DNA of 10,724 nucleotides from JAQVWU01 sp964628455. GTDB lineage: Bacteria > Bacillota > Clostridia > Oscillospirales > CAG-272. A program made the position numbers and the translations under genes. The notes under the pieces are model-generated. The model did no database searches and was not told the DNA's origin. It was given only the letters and a program-made list of their open reading frames with translations. Shown here one piece after another: positions 1 to 7,603 of this stretch. Each line of letters begins with the position of its first letter. Within the stretch, counting starts at the first letter, position 1. The DNA lies in NCBI GenBank assembly GCA_964628455.1, contig CAZVPD010000133.1, positions 1 through 10,724 of the forward strand, given 5' to 3'.

Positions 1-1
1 T

Positions 2-838
2 GACCGCCGCATCCTGACTGCCGTATTCCGGGACGATTCGGGCAGGCTGCGCGGCGTGTTGTCCTCCGCGTCCTGTCACGCGGTCATCAACACGTCCATG
101 CATATTTCGGCGGATTATCCTTCCGTTCTGACAAAAGAAGGGGAGAAAACTTATCCGGGCGTTCCGATGCTGTTTCTGCAGGGACGCGGCGCGGACATCA
201 ATCCGTATAATCCGGACGGACTCGGAATGGAGGAAATGATATCCGCGCTCGGACATGATCTGTCCGGGAATATACTCGCGTCTGTTGGGGAATCGCTTTC
301 GGAAGACCGGAATAAATCCGAAGAATGTGTGACCGGCAGCATTTACAAAAACGTTACGGTTCCCATGAGCGGTTATCCGGAAGTCAGCGTTCTGGAAAGA
401 ACCGTAGGCGAATTCATGCGGAAATTCCATGATACGCTGCCGTCGCCGGAAAAGCATTATCTGCTGCGGGAACTGAACTGGCACCGTATGGTGCTTGACC
501 GGAAAAAAGAAAACAGCACGGCGGACATCACCGTCCCGCTGCAGGTTTTTGCGATCTGCGGGATCGCGGCGTTTGCCATGGTGCCGTTCGAACTTCTGAC
601 CCTGACGGGAAATGCGATAGAGGAAATGTTCGTAAAAAGGGGATACAGCCGGGGAAACATCTATGTGATCGGATGCGCGAATTCGGTCAACGGTTATCTG
701 GCTCCGAAAGCGGAATACACGGCCGGGGGATATGAAATAACGTCGGCCGCGCACTGGTACGGAATATCCGAGTGTTCCGCACAAAGCGAAGAAGCTGTAT
801 TAAGCGGTTTCGGAGAAATGATCGACGAATTAACCTGA
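2..838 (+). CDS. Neutral/alkaline ceramidase-like protein, C-terminal part (5' end outside window)
   Basis: The reading frame is open from base 2, so about 278 C-terminal residues are visible and the true start lies outside the window. An ATG-less start near base 56 would cut into a conserved block and is not the real start. Family-like features are a cysteine-histidine pair followed by ISADYP near the visible N-terminus (compare the SCHP...SADYPG block of neutral ceramidase-like proteins), FLQGRGADINP (compare QG..GD..P), VPLQVFAICGIAAFAMVPFE (the strand pattern VPLQ...I.I...P.E), and VIGCANSVNGYLAP followed by AGGYE and WYG (compare the 'N..NGY.P....GGYE' block). Members of this family hydrolyse amide bonds of ceramide-type lipids, but many bacterial homologues of this shorter type are uncharacterised, so the substrate is unknown. 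No export signal can be judged because the N-terminus is missing. It ends with TGA and is followed by a hairpin terminator. Confidence 0.65.
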   Translation, partial: DRRILTAVFRDDSGRLRGVLSSASCHAVINTSMHISADYPSVLTKEGEKTYPGVPMLFLQGRGADINPYNPDGLGMEEMISALGHDLSGNILASVGESLSEDRNKSEECVTGSIYKNVTVPMSGYPEVSVLERTVGEFMRKFHDTLPSPEKHYLLRELNWHRMVLDRKKENSTADITVPLQVFAICGIAAFAMVPFELLTLTGNAIEEMFVKRGYSRGNIYVIGCANSVNGYLAPKAEYTAGGYEITSAAHWYGISECSAQSEEAVLSGFGEMIDELT

Positions 839-874
839 GATGCGAAGTCCGGATAAAACGTTTTTTCGGCATAA

Positions 875-906
875 AAAAAGCACCGCTGCCGGGAGCGATG
901 CTTTTT
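875..906. terminator. Bidirectional hairpin terminator
   Basis: AAAAAGCA at 875-882 pairs with TGCTTTTT at 899-906, and CGCT at 884-887 pairs with AGCG at 894-897, with one C/A mismatch and a six-base loop (888-893). The A-tract on one side and the T-tract on the other let it serve both the ceramidase-like gene on the plus strand and the zinc-ribbon gene on the minus strand, which converge here. Confidence 0.8.
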
Positions 907-923
907 ACCTGCAGACGGAATGC

Positions 924-1448
924 TTAATAAGTGATTACACTGTCCAGGGTGTTGAAAAACGTAAGGAACAATACGCCCATTGCAATCGAAATAACGACTC
1001 CGATAACCATTAAGATCAGGACCGCTTTCGCCATGTTTTTCTTATTCTGGTTCACGCTTTCGCCGAAGGCCCAGACAAAAACAAGGATAATGTTCACGAC
1101 CGGAATGGCGAGAAGGAAGAATGTGAGAATAAAGTCGCCGACGGTCATAGGAAGCGTAAGATTTGGGCTATAAGGGTTATACGGCTGACTGTAGGGCTGC
1201 TGACCGGGATTGTAAGCCTGCTGCTGATTCTGATAATTCGTCTGAGGGGGCACGACGGGGACCTGCTGCGTATTGTTTGCCCTGTATTGCTGCTGAGGCT
1301 GCTGTGCCTGTGCCTGCTGCTGAGGTTGGGGCGGTTGTTGAGGCTGTTTCGGTTTTTCGGGAACGGCTGCAGCTGCTGTTTTAGCACCGCAGCTTTCGCA
1401 GACTTTCGCATCGTCGGGTAATTTTTTTCCGCAATTTTCACAAAACAT
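924..1448 (-). CDS. Zinc-ribbon protein with Pro/Gln-rich linker and two membrane segments
   Basis: 174 residues. The N-terminus is a rubredoxin-like zinc ribbon with four cysteines as two CxxC pairs (C3/C6 and C17/C20, within MFCENCGKKL and KVCESCG). Residues about 30-98 are a low-complexity linker rich in Gln, Pro, Asn and Tyr. Two hydrophobic segments follow, about 106-128 and 142-166, joined by a short Asn/Lys loop. This architecture is common in Clostridia and the function is unknown; the ribbon would be cytoplasmic if the protein follows the positive-inside rule. The ATG is preceded by AGGAG at 1456-1460 with 7 bases between. A near-consensus promoter lies upstream and a terminator lies just past the stop, so it appears to be a single-gene unit. 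Its Cys and membrane pattern is unbroken. Confidence 0.85.
   Translation of the reverse strand: MFCENCGKKLPDDAKVCESCGAKTAAAAVPEKPKQPQQPPQPQQQAQAQQPQQQYRANNTQQVPVVPPQTNYQNQQQAYNPGQQPYSQPYNPYSPNLTLPMTVGDFILTFFLLAIPVVNIILVFVWAFGESVNQNKKNMAKAVLILMVIGVVISIAMGVLFLTFFNTLDSVITY
1195..1345. repeat. Low-complexity CTG/CAG-rich coding tract
   Basis: The plus strand here is dominated by irregular CTG triplets and their variants (for example clusters near 1216-1226, 1287-1305 and 1311-1324), which encode the Gln-rich linker of the zinc-ribbon protein on the minus strand. The repeats are imperfect, so this is low-complexity sequence rather than a true tandem array. Its length could still vary between strains. 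Confidence 0.6.
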
Positions 1449-1455
1449 TAAAATT

Positions 1456-1460
1456 CTCCT
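1456..1460 (-). promoter_or_regulatory. Ribosome binding site of the zinc-ribbon gene
   Basis: Minus-strand AGGAG with 7 bases to the ATG at 1448-1446. This fixes the start. Confidence 0.8.
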
Positions 1461-1522
1461 TACTGTCAGTCCGGTCTGACTTGTCCTATGAACCTGATAG
1501 CCGTCATTTGATCGTTGTTTTC

Positions 1523-1551
1523 AGTTTAACACAACAAACATATTCTGTCAA
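1523..1551 (-). promoter_or_regulatory. Sigma-A-type promoter for the zinc-ribbon gene
   Basis: Minus strand: TTGACA (1551-1546), a 17-base spacer, then TAAACT (1528-1523). The -35 is a perfect consensus and the -10 matches four of six. The predicted RNA start is about 65-70 bases upstream of the ATG. Confidence 0.7.
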
Positions 1552-1598
1552 TATAAAATGAGGGAATTTTATAGGAACCGGGAATAATCTCTTATTGT

Positions 1599-1626
1599 TT
1601 GAATTATTTTCGTTGATTTATTTAAT
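1599..1626 (+). promoter_or_regulatory. Possible promoter for the YgjP-like gene
   Basis: TTGAAT (1599-1604), a 16-base spacer, then TTTAAT (1621-1626). The -10 matches five of six and the -35 four of six. The surroundings are AT-rich, so chance matches are likely. It is the best candidate I can see upstream of 1692. Confidence 0.35.
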
Positions 1627-1691
1627 AAATGAAGTCGGCATCCGTATTTTAACGGGATACCGCATCTTTCCGCGGAGAAAAAATAAATAAA

Positions 1692-2387
1692 ATGAATGAT
1701 ATCGGTGCAATGAAATATAACATCATCCGTTCGGACCGGAAAACAATTGCGATCCGTATTACAAAAGAAGCGGCCGTCGAAATCAAAGCGCCTTCCCGGA
1801 TATCCGATTCCGAGATAAAATCGATCATCCTCGAAAAAAAAGAATGGATCGAAAATCAGATGCAGGCGCGTCTTCAGACAAACGAACGCAGGGAACTTTT
1901 TAAACTGGATTACGGCGTCCCCGTTTTACTGCTGGGTAAAGAATATCGTATCGGCAGCAGAGAGAGCGGTCATTGCGGATTTGACGGCGAATGTTTTTAT
2001 ATGCCCGCAAATCTGGACGGCACGCAAATCAGGCTTACGATGATCGGGATTTATAAGCAGCTGGCAAAGAAAATATTAACCGAAAAAACGATGCGTTTGG
2101 CGGGAAAAGCGAATCTCTTTCCTTCGGCTGTGGGAATCACTTCCGCGAAAACACGATGGGGAAGCTGCAGCGGGAAAAACAGCATCAATTTCTCATGGCG
2201 CCTGATAACGGCATCCGATGACGTGATCGATTATGTCGTCCTGCATGAACTGGCTCACATCAGGGAACACAATCACGGCAGGCGGTTTTGGAAATTCGTG
2301 AGTGAGTTGATGCCGGATTACAGGCAGCGGGAGGAAAAACTGAAAAAGCTGCAGAAAGTTCTTGCCGGACAGGATTGGGAGATTTAA
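1692..2387 (+). CDS. YgjP-type zinc metalloprotease (DUF45 / M48-like)
   Basis: 231 residues, normal for the family. The zinc site is HELAH at residues 185-189 (H185, E186, H189) followed by a conserved histidine in NHGRRFW (H195), a likely third ligand. Ahead of it is the family block TRWGSCS (154-160) and a NFSWRL...VIDYVVLHELAH run. The N-terminal half has the usual small beta-rich domain (SDRKTIAIRI...VEIKAP) and an amphipathic KKEWIENQ helix. It has no signal peptide or membrane segment and is probably cytoplasmic. In other bacteria relatives lie near restriction or helicase genes, but here it stands alone, so the substrate is unknown. The start is uncertain: ATG 1692 has a GGAG at 1674-1677 that is rather far away (14 bases), and ATG 1710 (residue 7) has no better site. 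Confidence 0.85.
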   Translation: MNDIGAMKYNIIRSDRKTIAIRITKEAAVEIKAPSRISDSEIKSIILEKKEWIENQMQARLQTNERRELFKLDYGVPVLLLGKEYRIGSRESGHCGFDGECFYMPANLDGTQIRLTMIGIYKQLAKKILTEKTMRLAGKANLFPSAVGITSAKTRWGSCSGKNSINFSWRLITASDDVIDYVVLHELAHIREHNHGRRFWKFVSELMPDYRQREEKLKKLQKVLAGQDWEI

Positions 2388-2510
2388 AAAGAAATTGCCC
2401 GTTCATCGGACCAATCGTTGAGTATAAGCGTGACCGTTCATACATGCGTTGAAAAAGTCTTATATAAATAGTGCTAAACGCCGAAAATAAAAATAAATTT
2501 TATATAAATC

Positions 2511-2539
2511 TTGTAAAATCTAAAAAGATGTTATATAAT
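2511..2539 (+). promoter_or_regulatory. Sigma-A-type promoter of the first CBM9-like gene
   Basis: TTGTAA (2511-2516), 17 bases, then a perfect TATAAT (2534-2539). RNA should start around 2545-2547. This rules out the in-frame ATG at 2544 as a start, because it would sit at or before the RNA 5' end. The expected leader to the ATG at 2575 is about 29 bases. Confidence 0.75.
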
Positions 2540-2560
2540 ATCGATGTACAAAAAATATGA

Positions 2561-2566
2561 AGGAGG
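2561..2566 (+). promoter_or_regulatory. Ribosome binding site that decides the start at 2575
   Basis: Perfect AGGAGG with 8 bases to ATG 2575. The mature protein frame runs straight through this site (reading it as Glu-Gly-Gly), which is strong evidence that the in-frame ATG at 2544 is not used. Confidence 0.85.
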
Positions 2567-2574
2567 TATATTCA

Positions 2575-2622
2575 ATGAAAAAGTTCTTATGGTTTCGCTG
2601 GTTTTCTTACTCGTTTCTTTGA
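2575..2622 (+). other. Frame-break region / 15-codon leader ORF of the first CBM9-like gene
   Basis: ATG AAA AAG TTC ... ends at TGA 2620-2622, which overlaps the in-frame ATG 2622-2624. The break maps most simply to the A run 2578-2582, five A's where six are expected. It is an observed frame mismatch; the cause is unknown. Confidence 0.8.
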
Positions 2623-3545
2623 TGGCGGTCCCGGTTCTCGCGATCCAGCACTGGAGTTCGGAAGTTACCGTTTACGGCGCAGAAGGCGCTGTCACCATTG
2701 ACGGCAAAGCAGACGCGGGCGAATGGGATGACGCGGCCGAAATCAACACGTCCCTTGTCGGAGATCCCCTTGAAGCGTCGGGTTATGTGATCTATCAGGG
2801 CGGATGGGAAACCGACCGCGCAGCCACCGATTTTTCCGCTATGTACAAAGTCAAATGGGACAATGATTATCTGTATTTCCTTGAGATCAGAAAAGACGAT
2901 GTTGTGAACCTGAACGGAAACGCGGTGGAGCCCTATTTTACAGACGGCGTTCTGGTATTTCTTCAGATCGCAGACGACGACAACCCCATCAATCCCGACG
3001 GTTACAGCCATCATATTTTCTATTCCGTCGGTAAAGACGGAACGGTAGGCGGAGACGTTATGGTCCGTGTATGCGATGAAGCCGCAAGCGGAAGAGAAAC
3101 AGTTCCCGCAGCCGGCGCTAAAATCGCAACCGCCCTCACGGGTGACGGATATATTGCCGAGATAGCATTCCCGTGGTCTGTATTCCAGGAAAAAGTTCCG
3201 GATTATAAAGGACCTGTCGCCGGCGACAACATCGGTTTCTCTCTGGTCGTACATGACAACGACGATAAAGACGCGACGGGATTCGTCAAGCAGTTCTGCT
3301 GGGCTATCTTCAACGACCTTCTGCCCGCTGGCGGATACGATTTCGGCGGCTGGGGCATACTTGAACTTAAAGCAGCTCCCGTAGTGGTTACCGAAGCTCC
3401 GGCGGAAGAAGCTGCAGCGACCGACGCAGCTGCTCCCGCAGAAACAGCTCCCGCAGCCCAGACAGCCGATATGGCGGGTATCGCGGTTCTCGCAGCCGTC
3501 ATTGCCGTCATCGGCGCAGCTGCCGTATCCAAAAAAAGATTCTGA
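2575..3545 (+). CDS. Exported CBM9-like (DOMON-fold) surface protein; frame broken after the start codon
   Basis: The mature part resembles family 9 carbohydrate-binding-module-like domains: an opening VTIDGKADAGEWDDA, then YKVKWDNDYLYFLEIRKDD, TDGVLVFLQIADDDN, GYIAEIAFPWSVF and WGILEL near the end, covering roughly residues 30-270. A Pro/Ala/Glu linker follows, then AQTAD, a hydrophobic segment (MAGIAVLAAVIAVIGAAAV) and SKKRF, a surface-anchor-like tail but without canonical LPXTG. It is paralogous to the protein at 8700-7718. The ribosome-binding-site-supported ATG (2575) is one base out of frame with the domain: as written it reads 15 codons and stops at TGA 2620-2622. One extra A in the A5 run (2578-2582) would give MKKVLMVSLVFLLVS..., a 23-residue signal peptide ending PVLA, and a 323-residue protein. 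The intact mature frame has ATGs at 2589 and 2622; the latter overlaps the TGA (TGATG), so reinitiation without most of the signal peptide is conceivable. No glycan specificity can be inferred. Confidence 0.8.
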
Positions 3546-3566
3546 TTGAACCGAATACAAACATAA

Positions 3567-3612
3567 AAAGAAAAATCCGCTGTTTTGATATAAAAACGGC
3601 GGATTTTTCTTT
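3567..3612. terminator. Long bidirectional hairpin terminator
   Basis: A perfect 14-base stem pairs 3567-3580 with 3599-3612 (ATCCGC against GCGGAT, flanked by an A-rich and a T-rich arm). After one mismatch, a further 5-base inner stem pairs 3582-3586 with 3593-3597. It separates the CBM9-like gene ending at 3545 from the convergent oxidoreductase gene ending at 3634, and can serve both. Confidence 0.9.
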
Positions 3613-3633
3613 CCTTTTATTTCAATCAAAGCG

Positions 3634-4608
3634 TCAGTCCTGCGGGTATTTCAATCCGGTCAGAAGCTTGATCTCATCGATGATCTCCATGATCCTCACG
3701 GTTTCATCCGGCGGCATTTCCGGACATTCAAGCCTGCCGTTCATAAGGGCTTCCGTGCATGCCTGTATCTGGAACTCATGACCCGAATAATCGAATTTGT
3801 GTTCGAATTCGAGGTCTCCGTTTTTTGAATGCAGAACCACTTTACGGGGAGCCATAAAATTGTCGTAAAATTCGATCATGCCTTCGGAACCGTAAATGAT
3901 GCCGTGGCATTTCATATTCGTATCGAGCGAACAGCTCGCGGATGCGTTTCCCGTACTGTAACCGATCAAAGCGGTCGTCAGCGAATCCGCCCCGTTCCCG
4001 AAAAACCGGCTGTCCGCCTGAATCAGGCGGGGGATCTCAGCCCTATACGCAAACGAGGAAAAAGCGAGTGCATAGACGCCGACATCGAGCAGCGCTCCGC
4101 CTCCGAGTTCCAGGTTGAGCAGCCTGTGTGAAAAATCCTGCGGGGCGACAAAACCGAGTTCAGAACATGCGTAGCGTATTTCGCCTATCCTGCCTTCACG
4201 AAGCCATTCCGCAGCTTTTTTTGTTGCAGGAAGAAAACGCGTCCACATCGCTTCGCATATAAACAGCTGATGTTCGCGCGCGAAACCGACCAGGGCTTTA
4301 GCCTGCGCGGCATTGACGGTAAACGCCTTTTCGCAGAGAACATGTTTTCCTGCCGAAAGGGCTGCCATAACGTCTTCATAATGCCTGCCGTGCGGCGTGG
4401 CGATATAAAGGATATCGGCTTCACTGTCACGGCACAGCGATTCGTAATCCCCGTATGCATGCGGGATGTGATATGTTTCGGCGAATTTTACCGCATTCTC
4501 CGAATTTCTCGAACCGACAGCCGACAGTCCGGCGTTTTCGGTGTGCAGGATCGCTTCCGCCATCGTATGCGCTATTCTGCCCGTTCCCATTATACCGAAT
4601 TTGATCAT
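3634..4608 (-). CDS. Gfo/Idh/MocA-family NAD(P)-dependent oxidoreductase
   Basis: 324 residues, typical length. The Rossmann nucleotide-binding motif is GTGRIA at residues 8-13. The second signature is CEKAF (E93, K94), in place of the usual EKP; the catalytic-type lysine is kept and the proline is replaced by alanine. The C-terminal substrate domain has GGGALLDVGVY (D175, Y179), matching the family GG..xDxGxY block. There is no signal peptide, so it is cytoplasmic. Family members oxidise or reduce sugars, inositols and related polyols; the substrate cannot be assigned here, though a dihydrodiol-dehydrogenase-like group is possible. It is the last gene of the minus-strand run, 42 bases after the CotH-like gene, with GGAG and 8 bases before the ATG. 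A terminator follows the stop. No frame break. Confidence 0.9.
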   Translation of the reverse strand: MIKFGIMGTGRIAHTMAEAILHTENAGLSAVGSRNSENAVKFAETYHIPHAYGDYESLCRDSEADILYIATPHGRHYEDVMAALSAGKHVLCEKAFTVNAAQAKALVGFAREHQLFICEAMWTRFLPATKKAAEWLREGRIGEIRYACSELGFVAPQDFSHRLLNLELGGGALLDVGVYALAFSSFAYRAEIPRLIQADSRFFGNGADSLTTALIGYSTGNASASCSLDTNMKCHGIIYGSEGMIEFYDNFMAPRKVVLHSKNGDLEFEHKFDYSGHEFQIQACTEALMNGRLECPEMPPDETVRIMEIIDEIKLLTGLKYPQD

Positions 4609-4650
4609 TTTTCAAACTCCGATCCTTAAATATTTATTAAAACCTTATAA

Positions 4651-6373
4651 TCAGTCCAGTCCGGTTATAAAATCACTGACGAATTGAAGCCGGCGGTCAA
4701 AAAAATCAAGCATGATATCGATCTGCTCATCATAAGTTGCAGCATCTGCAACATTTTCGGGATTGGCGCCGACGGAACGGCCCAGAATATCCCAGACCGA
4801 AAAATTATGATCCAGCGATCTTTCGAGCATCGCAGCCGCGCCGGCGACGTAGTCTTTCATGGATAAAATCGCATCGTATTTTTCCCGGAAGATCTTTTGG
4901 GTGAGTTCCCGATATTCCGTCATTCTCAGCAGATGGCGGTAATACCATGAACCCGAGATATAATCGCCGTCGGGAGTATCGCATCCTCCGTAGTTGCAGT
5001 TTCCCAGGGACATATCAAAATCCCAGACCGGACCCATGTGCAGAACGCCGCTTTCGTCCAGATACATATAGCAGCTGCTCCAGAATCCGGCATCCATATT
5101 TTTCATGATATCCTCAACCAGATACCATTGGACAAAAGACTCGAGGTCCATGTATCTGTCGGCTGTTTTAAAATCTCCGCTGTCAAGAGCGGTTTCGATC
5201 CTTGTTATGAATTCAAACAGATATTTCAGATGTTCCGGAGTGATATCTGCCGGTGAAGGCTTGTGTATGACAAGCCATCCCGTCGTATGGATAAAATACA
5301 CATCCTGGGCGGGGTCGTAGGTTACATTCTCTGTTTTTGTCCATCCGCTCTTCTGTTTTTCCGATATCTCCTGAACATGTCCGTCCCATTCGAAAAGATA
5401 ACCGGTCTTCGCAGGAGGGAGGGACGGATCAAATCCTGCGATATCGATCCTGTTTTCTTCGATTTCGATTTTTTCGGTCAGCAGATAGACCCCCCAGTAT
5501 TTGCCGTTGAGCCAGAAATTCACGCTTCGGGTTTTCATGTTGGCCTTAAGACCGACTGCTTCCGACAATTTCGAAGCGAAATCATTCCGTAAAAGCGTTT
5601 TATCCTGATAATTTGATATGAAAGTCCAGTCTTTAGACGGCGGAAGATCCAGTAAAGCGGCTTTTTCATCCAGTTTCAGCGTATAACCTTTTTTCGGGAA
5701 TCCCCATGAAGTGTTGCCTCTGCCTTTGACGACCCCGGTCAGGGTCATGGTTTCATCAGCCGCATACGGACAGATGTTTTTATCACCGCCGCCTGTGTAT
5801 ATTCCGCAGGACAGGTATTCCGTTTTGGAAGTTATTTTATCAAAACCTTCGGTTGTCAGCGCGACAGACGGCAGACCGGTATTCAATGTTTCGACACGAA
5901 GGGTGACCGTAAATTCCGTGCCGCTTTTTGACGCGACAATGATTTCGGCCGGCTGACGCAGGTCCAGAGCGCTCTGTCCGGAAATCAGAAATTCGCCGTC
6001 GGCCTTTATATAAGCTCCGCTCTGATAGAATTTTACAACAACCGAGGAAAGATCGATTCCGGAAGGCAGCAGCGCCGAAACGGTATGATTCGAAATATAG
6101 CAGCTTATGCTGAAGGGAAGAGCGGGATTCAGGTCCGCGGTCAGCAGAAACCGCTTTAATCCATGCCGGGCACTGAAATCATCCGCGTCGCTTTCGCTGA
6201 AAAAAGAGGACCCCGCCTCTACGGTTCCCGCAAGGAGCGTGTTCTCCCGGAAAATTTCCGCCGGTTCGGTTTCGGATTCACGGACACCGCTTTTCACAGG
6301 AGTATAAATAAAAACCGGAACAGATCAGAAAAACAACGGTGATCGGAACAAGAAGTTTTTTTAAAATTTTCAA
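4651..6373 (-). CDS. CotH-like kinase-fold protein; N-terminal signal/anchor in another frame
   Basis: The intact frame covers 6297-4651 (548 residues from a GTG). Residues about 50-140 look like a bacterial Ig-like/DUF5018-type domain often found before CotH domains. The CotH region has KGRGNTSWGFPKKGYTLKL (191-209), NYQDKTLLRNDFASKL (229-244), NFWLNGKYWGVYLLTEKIE (260-278) and GPVWDFD (422-428), which hold the Lys, Asp and Asn positions typical of CotH atypical kinases. CotH phosphorylates spore-coat proteins in Bacillus; the substrate here is unknown. GTG 6297 has no ribosome binding site. TTG 6373 does (GGGAG at 6386-6382, 8 bases away) and encodes KILKKLLVPITVVFLICSGF, a good membrane/export segment, but in a frame that stops at 6278. 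Removing one base in the overlap, such as one T of the T5 run (6314-6310), joins the two. Second gene of the apparent operon. Confidence 0.8.
6278..6373 (-). other. Out-of-frame signal/anchor segment of the CotH-like gene
   Basis: From TTG 6373 this frame gives a lysine-rich start and about 17 hydrophobic residues, then stops at TGA 6280-6278. The kinase frame is open only downstream of a TGA at 6327-6325, so a one-base correction must fall within about 6281-6324. The T5 run (plus-strand A's 6310-6314) is the simplest site. An ATG in the same frame at 6400 lacks a ribosome binding site. Confidence 0.7.
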
Positions 6374-6381
6374 TAGTGCAT

Positions 6382-6386
6382 CTCCC
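6382..6386 (-). promoter_or_regulatory. Ribosome binding site favouring TTG 6373
   Basis: Minus-strand GGGAG, 8 bases before TTG 6373. It supports that TTG as the start of the CotH-like gene, rather than ATG 6400 or GTG 6297. TTG starts also fit the neighbours at 7545 and 9023. Confidence 0.6.
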
Positions 6387-6414
6387 GGATTCTGCCGCAT
6401 AGGTTCGGGCGAAC

Positions 6415-7545
6415 TTACAGCCACCCGGTCAGCTGAGCCAGCAGCATGGTATATTCCGTGTAGTTCTGCAGGGAAATATCGGGCGGCACACCGTGGTCGC
6501 AGGAGGGTATAAACCCGCCGTCCCTGAGAAGAGGAGGGACCACGCGCAGCACCTCGTTCTTCATCGTTTCACCGCCCGCGGTTATGGCGCGCTTGTCGAT
6601 GCCTCCGCTGTAAGCCATGCTTCTGCCGTAAATATAGCGGCAGTGAACGATATCGTTATAAGCCGCAACTTCCATAGGGTCGCAGGCATGGATGCCCGAT
6701 TCGATCCAGACAGGGATCAGTTCACCGACAAAGCCGTCGGAATCAACGTCAACAACGGGAACACCGTATTTTTTGATTTCTTTCAGCCATTTCAGGTATA
6801 CGGGCTGCAGAAACCGACGGGTCATGGCAGGGCTTATCATGCTGTGCGCCTTGTATGCCATATCTTCGGAAAATCGGAAACAGTCCGGTTGAATATGAGG
6901 CAGAACTTTTCGGAGCAGCGCCAAAATAAATTCACACCAGAAATCCGTCATTTCCTCCACAAAATCGGGGTCGTCCAGAAAAGCCATGCATAGGTTTTCC
7001 ATACCGAGCCATTCTCTCAGCTGCCAGAAAGGGCCGTTGATATTTATTGACAGAGGTTTTTTCCTGTCTTTCAGTTTAAGGCCGACCGACGGCAAATCGG
7101 GCGGAAGGCGCGCCGGGTCGTCGGGATCGTACCGGCTGCGCATTTTCTGCCAGTCTTCCCGTGTTTTTACGGGAAATGAGTGCCATTTGCGTGTGACGAA
7201 GTCTTTGGCACTGCGTATGTATGTATAGTCATACCGGTCCGAAATTTCCGTGACCGCACCCATCCAGTCCTGCACGATATAATGGCCGTTTGTGTGGCTG
7301 ATGACTTTTTCCTCGAAGATCGGAATCATTCTTGAATTCAGAAAAAAACCGTAATCGGGTTCCGGGCAGATCTCCTGCCTGATGCCCAGTCTGTCGCAGA
7401 CAAAGGCAAAATAATTCCGGTCAGGCGGCAAACCCTCGCTGTACCATCTCCTGAGCGTGGATTCTCTGGGACCGCCGGGAGTCAGCGGGATTTTATCCGG
7501 TGTGCCGAATGTCATGCATTGGATATAGCGTTCACGTTCGGTCAA
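6415..7545 (-). CDS. UroD-superfamily protein (uroporphyrinogen-decarboxylase-like, not HemE)
   Basis: Start chosen at TTG 7545 because AAAGGGG (7560-7554) lies 8 bases upstream and it gives the family-like opening TERERYIQCMTFGTPDKIPL. The in-frame ATG at 7563 has no ribosome binding site. The protein is then about 376 residues. The C-terminal half carries blocks seen in the large 'UroD family' group of gut bacteria: VVDVDSDGFVGELIPVWIESGI, DPMEVAAYND, YGRSMAYSGGIDKRAI and GGFIPSCDHGVPPDISLQNY. It lacks the N-terminal RQAGR-type substrate-binding stretch of true HemE, so haem synthesis is unlikely. Relatives include corrinoid-dependent methyltransferases such as MtaA/MtbA; a methyl-transfer or a still unknown reaction is possible. 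First gene of the minus-strand run, with its own promoter and 41 bases before TTG 6373 of the CotH-like gene. Cytoplasmic. Confidence 0.8.
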   Translation of the reverse strand: MTERERYIQCMTFGTPDKIPLTPGGPRESTLRRWYSEGLPPDRNYFAFVCDRLGIRQEICPEPDYGFFLNSRMIPIFEEKVISHTNGHYIVQDWMGAVTEISDRYDYTYIRSAKDFVTRKWHSFPVKTREDWQKMRSRYDPDDPARLPPDLPSVGLKLKDRKKPLSININGPFWQLREWLGMENLCMAFLDDPDFVEEMTDFWCEFILALLRKVLPHIQPDCFRFSEDMAYKAHSMISPAMTRRFLQPVYLKWLKEIKKYGVPVVDVDSDGFVGELIPVWIESGIHACDPMEVAAYNDIVHCRYIYGRSMAYSGGIDKRAITAGGETMKNEVLRVVPPLLRDGGFIPSCDHGVPPDISLQNYTEYTMLLAQLTGWL

Positions 7546-7553
7546 TTTACGGA

Positions 7554-7560
7554 CCCCTTT
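7554..7560 (-). promoter_or_regulatory. Ribosome binding site favouring TTG 7545
   Basis: AAAGGGG, 8 bases from TTG 7545. The site lies inside the longer frame starting at ATG 7563, which argues that the longer version is over-extended by six codons. Confidence 0.65.
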
Positions 7561-7603
7561 CATAGGACATATTCATAAAATCAACGGATTCGAATGTACC
7601 GTC

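Noticed and set aside
1639..1664. Small inverted repeat upstream of the YgjP-like gene (ATCCG...CGGGAT)
   Set aside because: The stem is short and bulged, with no conserved riboswitch or attenuator features.
2388..2543. Possible terminator after the YgjP-like gene
   Set aside because: I found no convincing hairpin with a T-tract. The repeated TTATATAAAT (2460-2469 and 2500-2509) looks like AT-rich promoter background.
2544..2574. ATG 2544 as the start of the first CBM9-like gene
   Set aside because: It lies at the predicted RNA start, just behind a perfect TATAAT, has no ribosome binding site and reads through the AGGAGG.
2607..3629. Long minus-strand open frame (340 codons) opposite the first CBM9-like gene
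   Set aside because: It is antisense to a gene with clear domain matches, spans the 3567-3612 terminator, and its sequence is Cys- and Gly-rich without family features.
6493..6993. Plus-strand open frame inside the UroD-like gene
   Set aside because: It is fully antisense to a gene with conserved motifs, with no ribosome binding site or recognisable product.
7545..7563. ATG 7563 as the start of the UroD-like gene
   Set aside because: No ribosome binding site precedes it, and AAAGGGG inside the extension points to TTG 7545.
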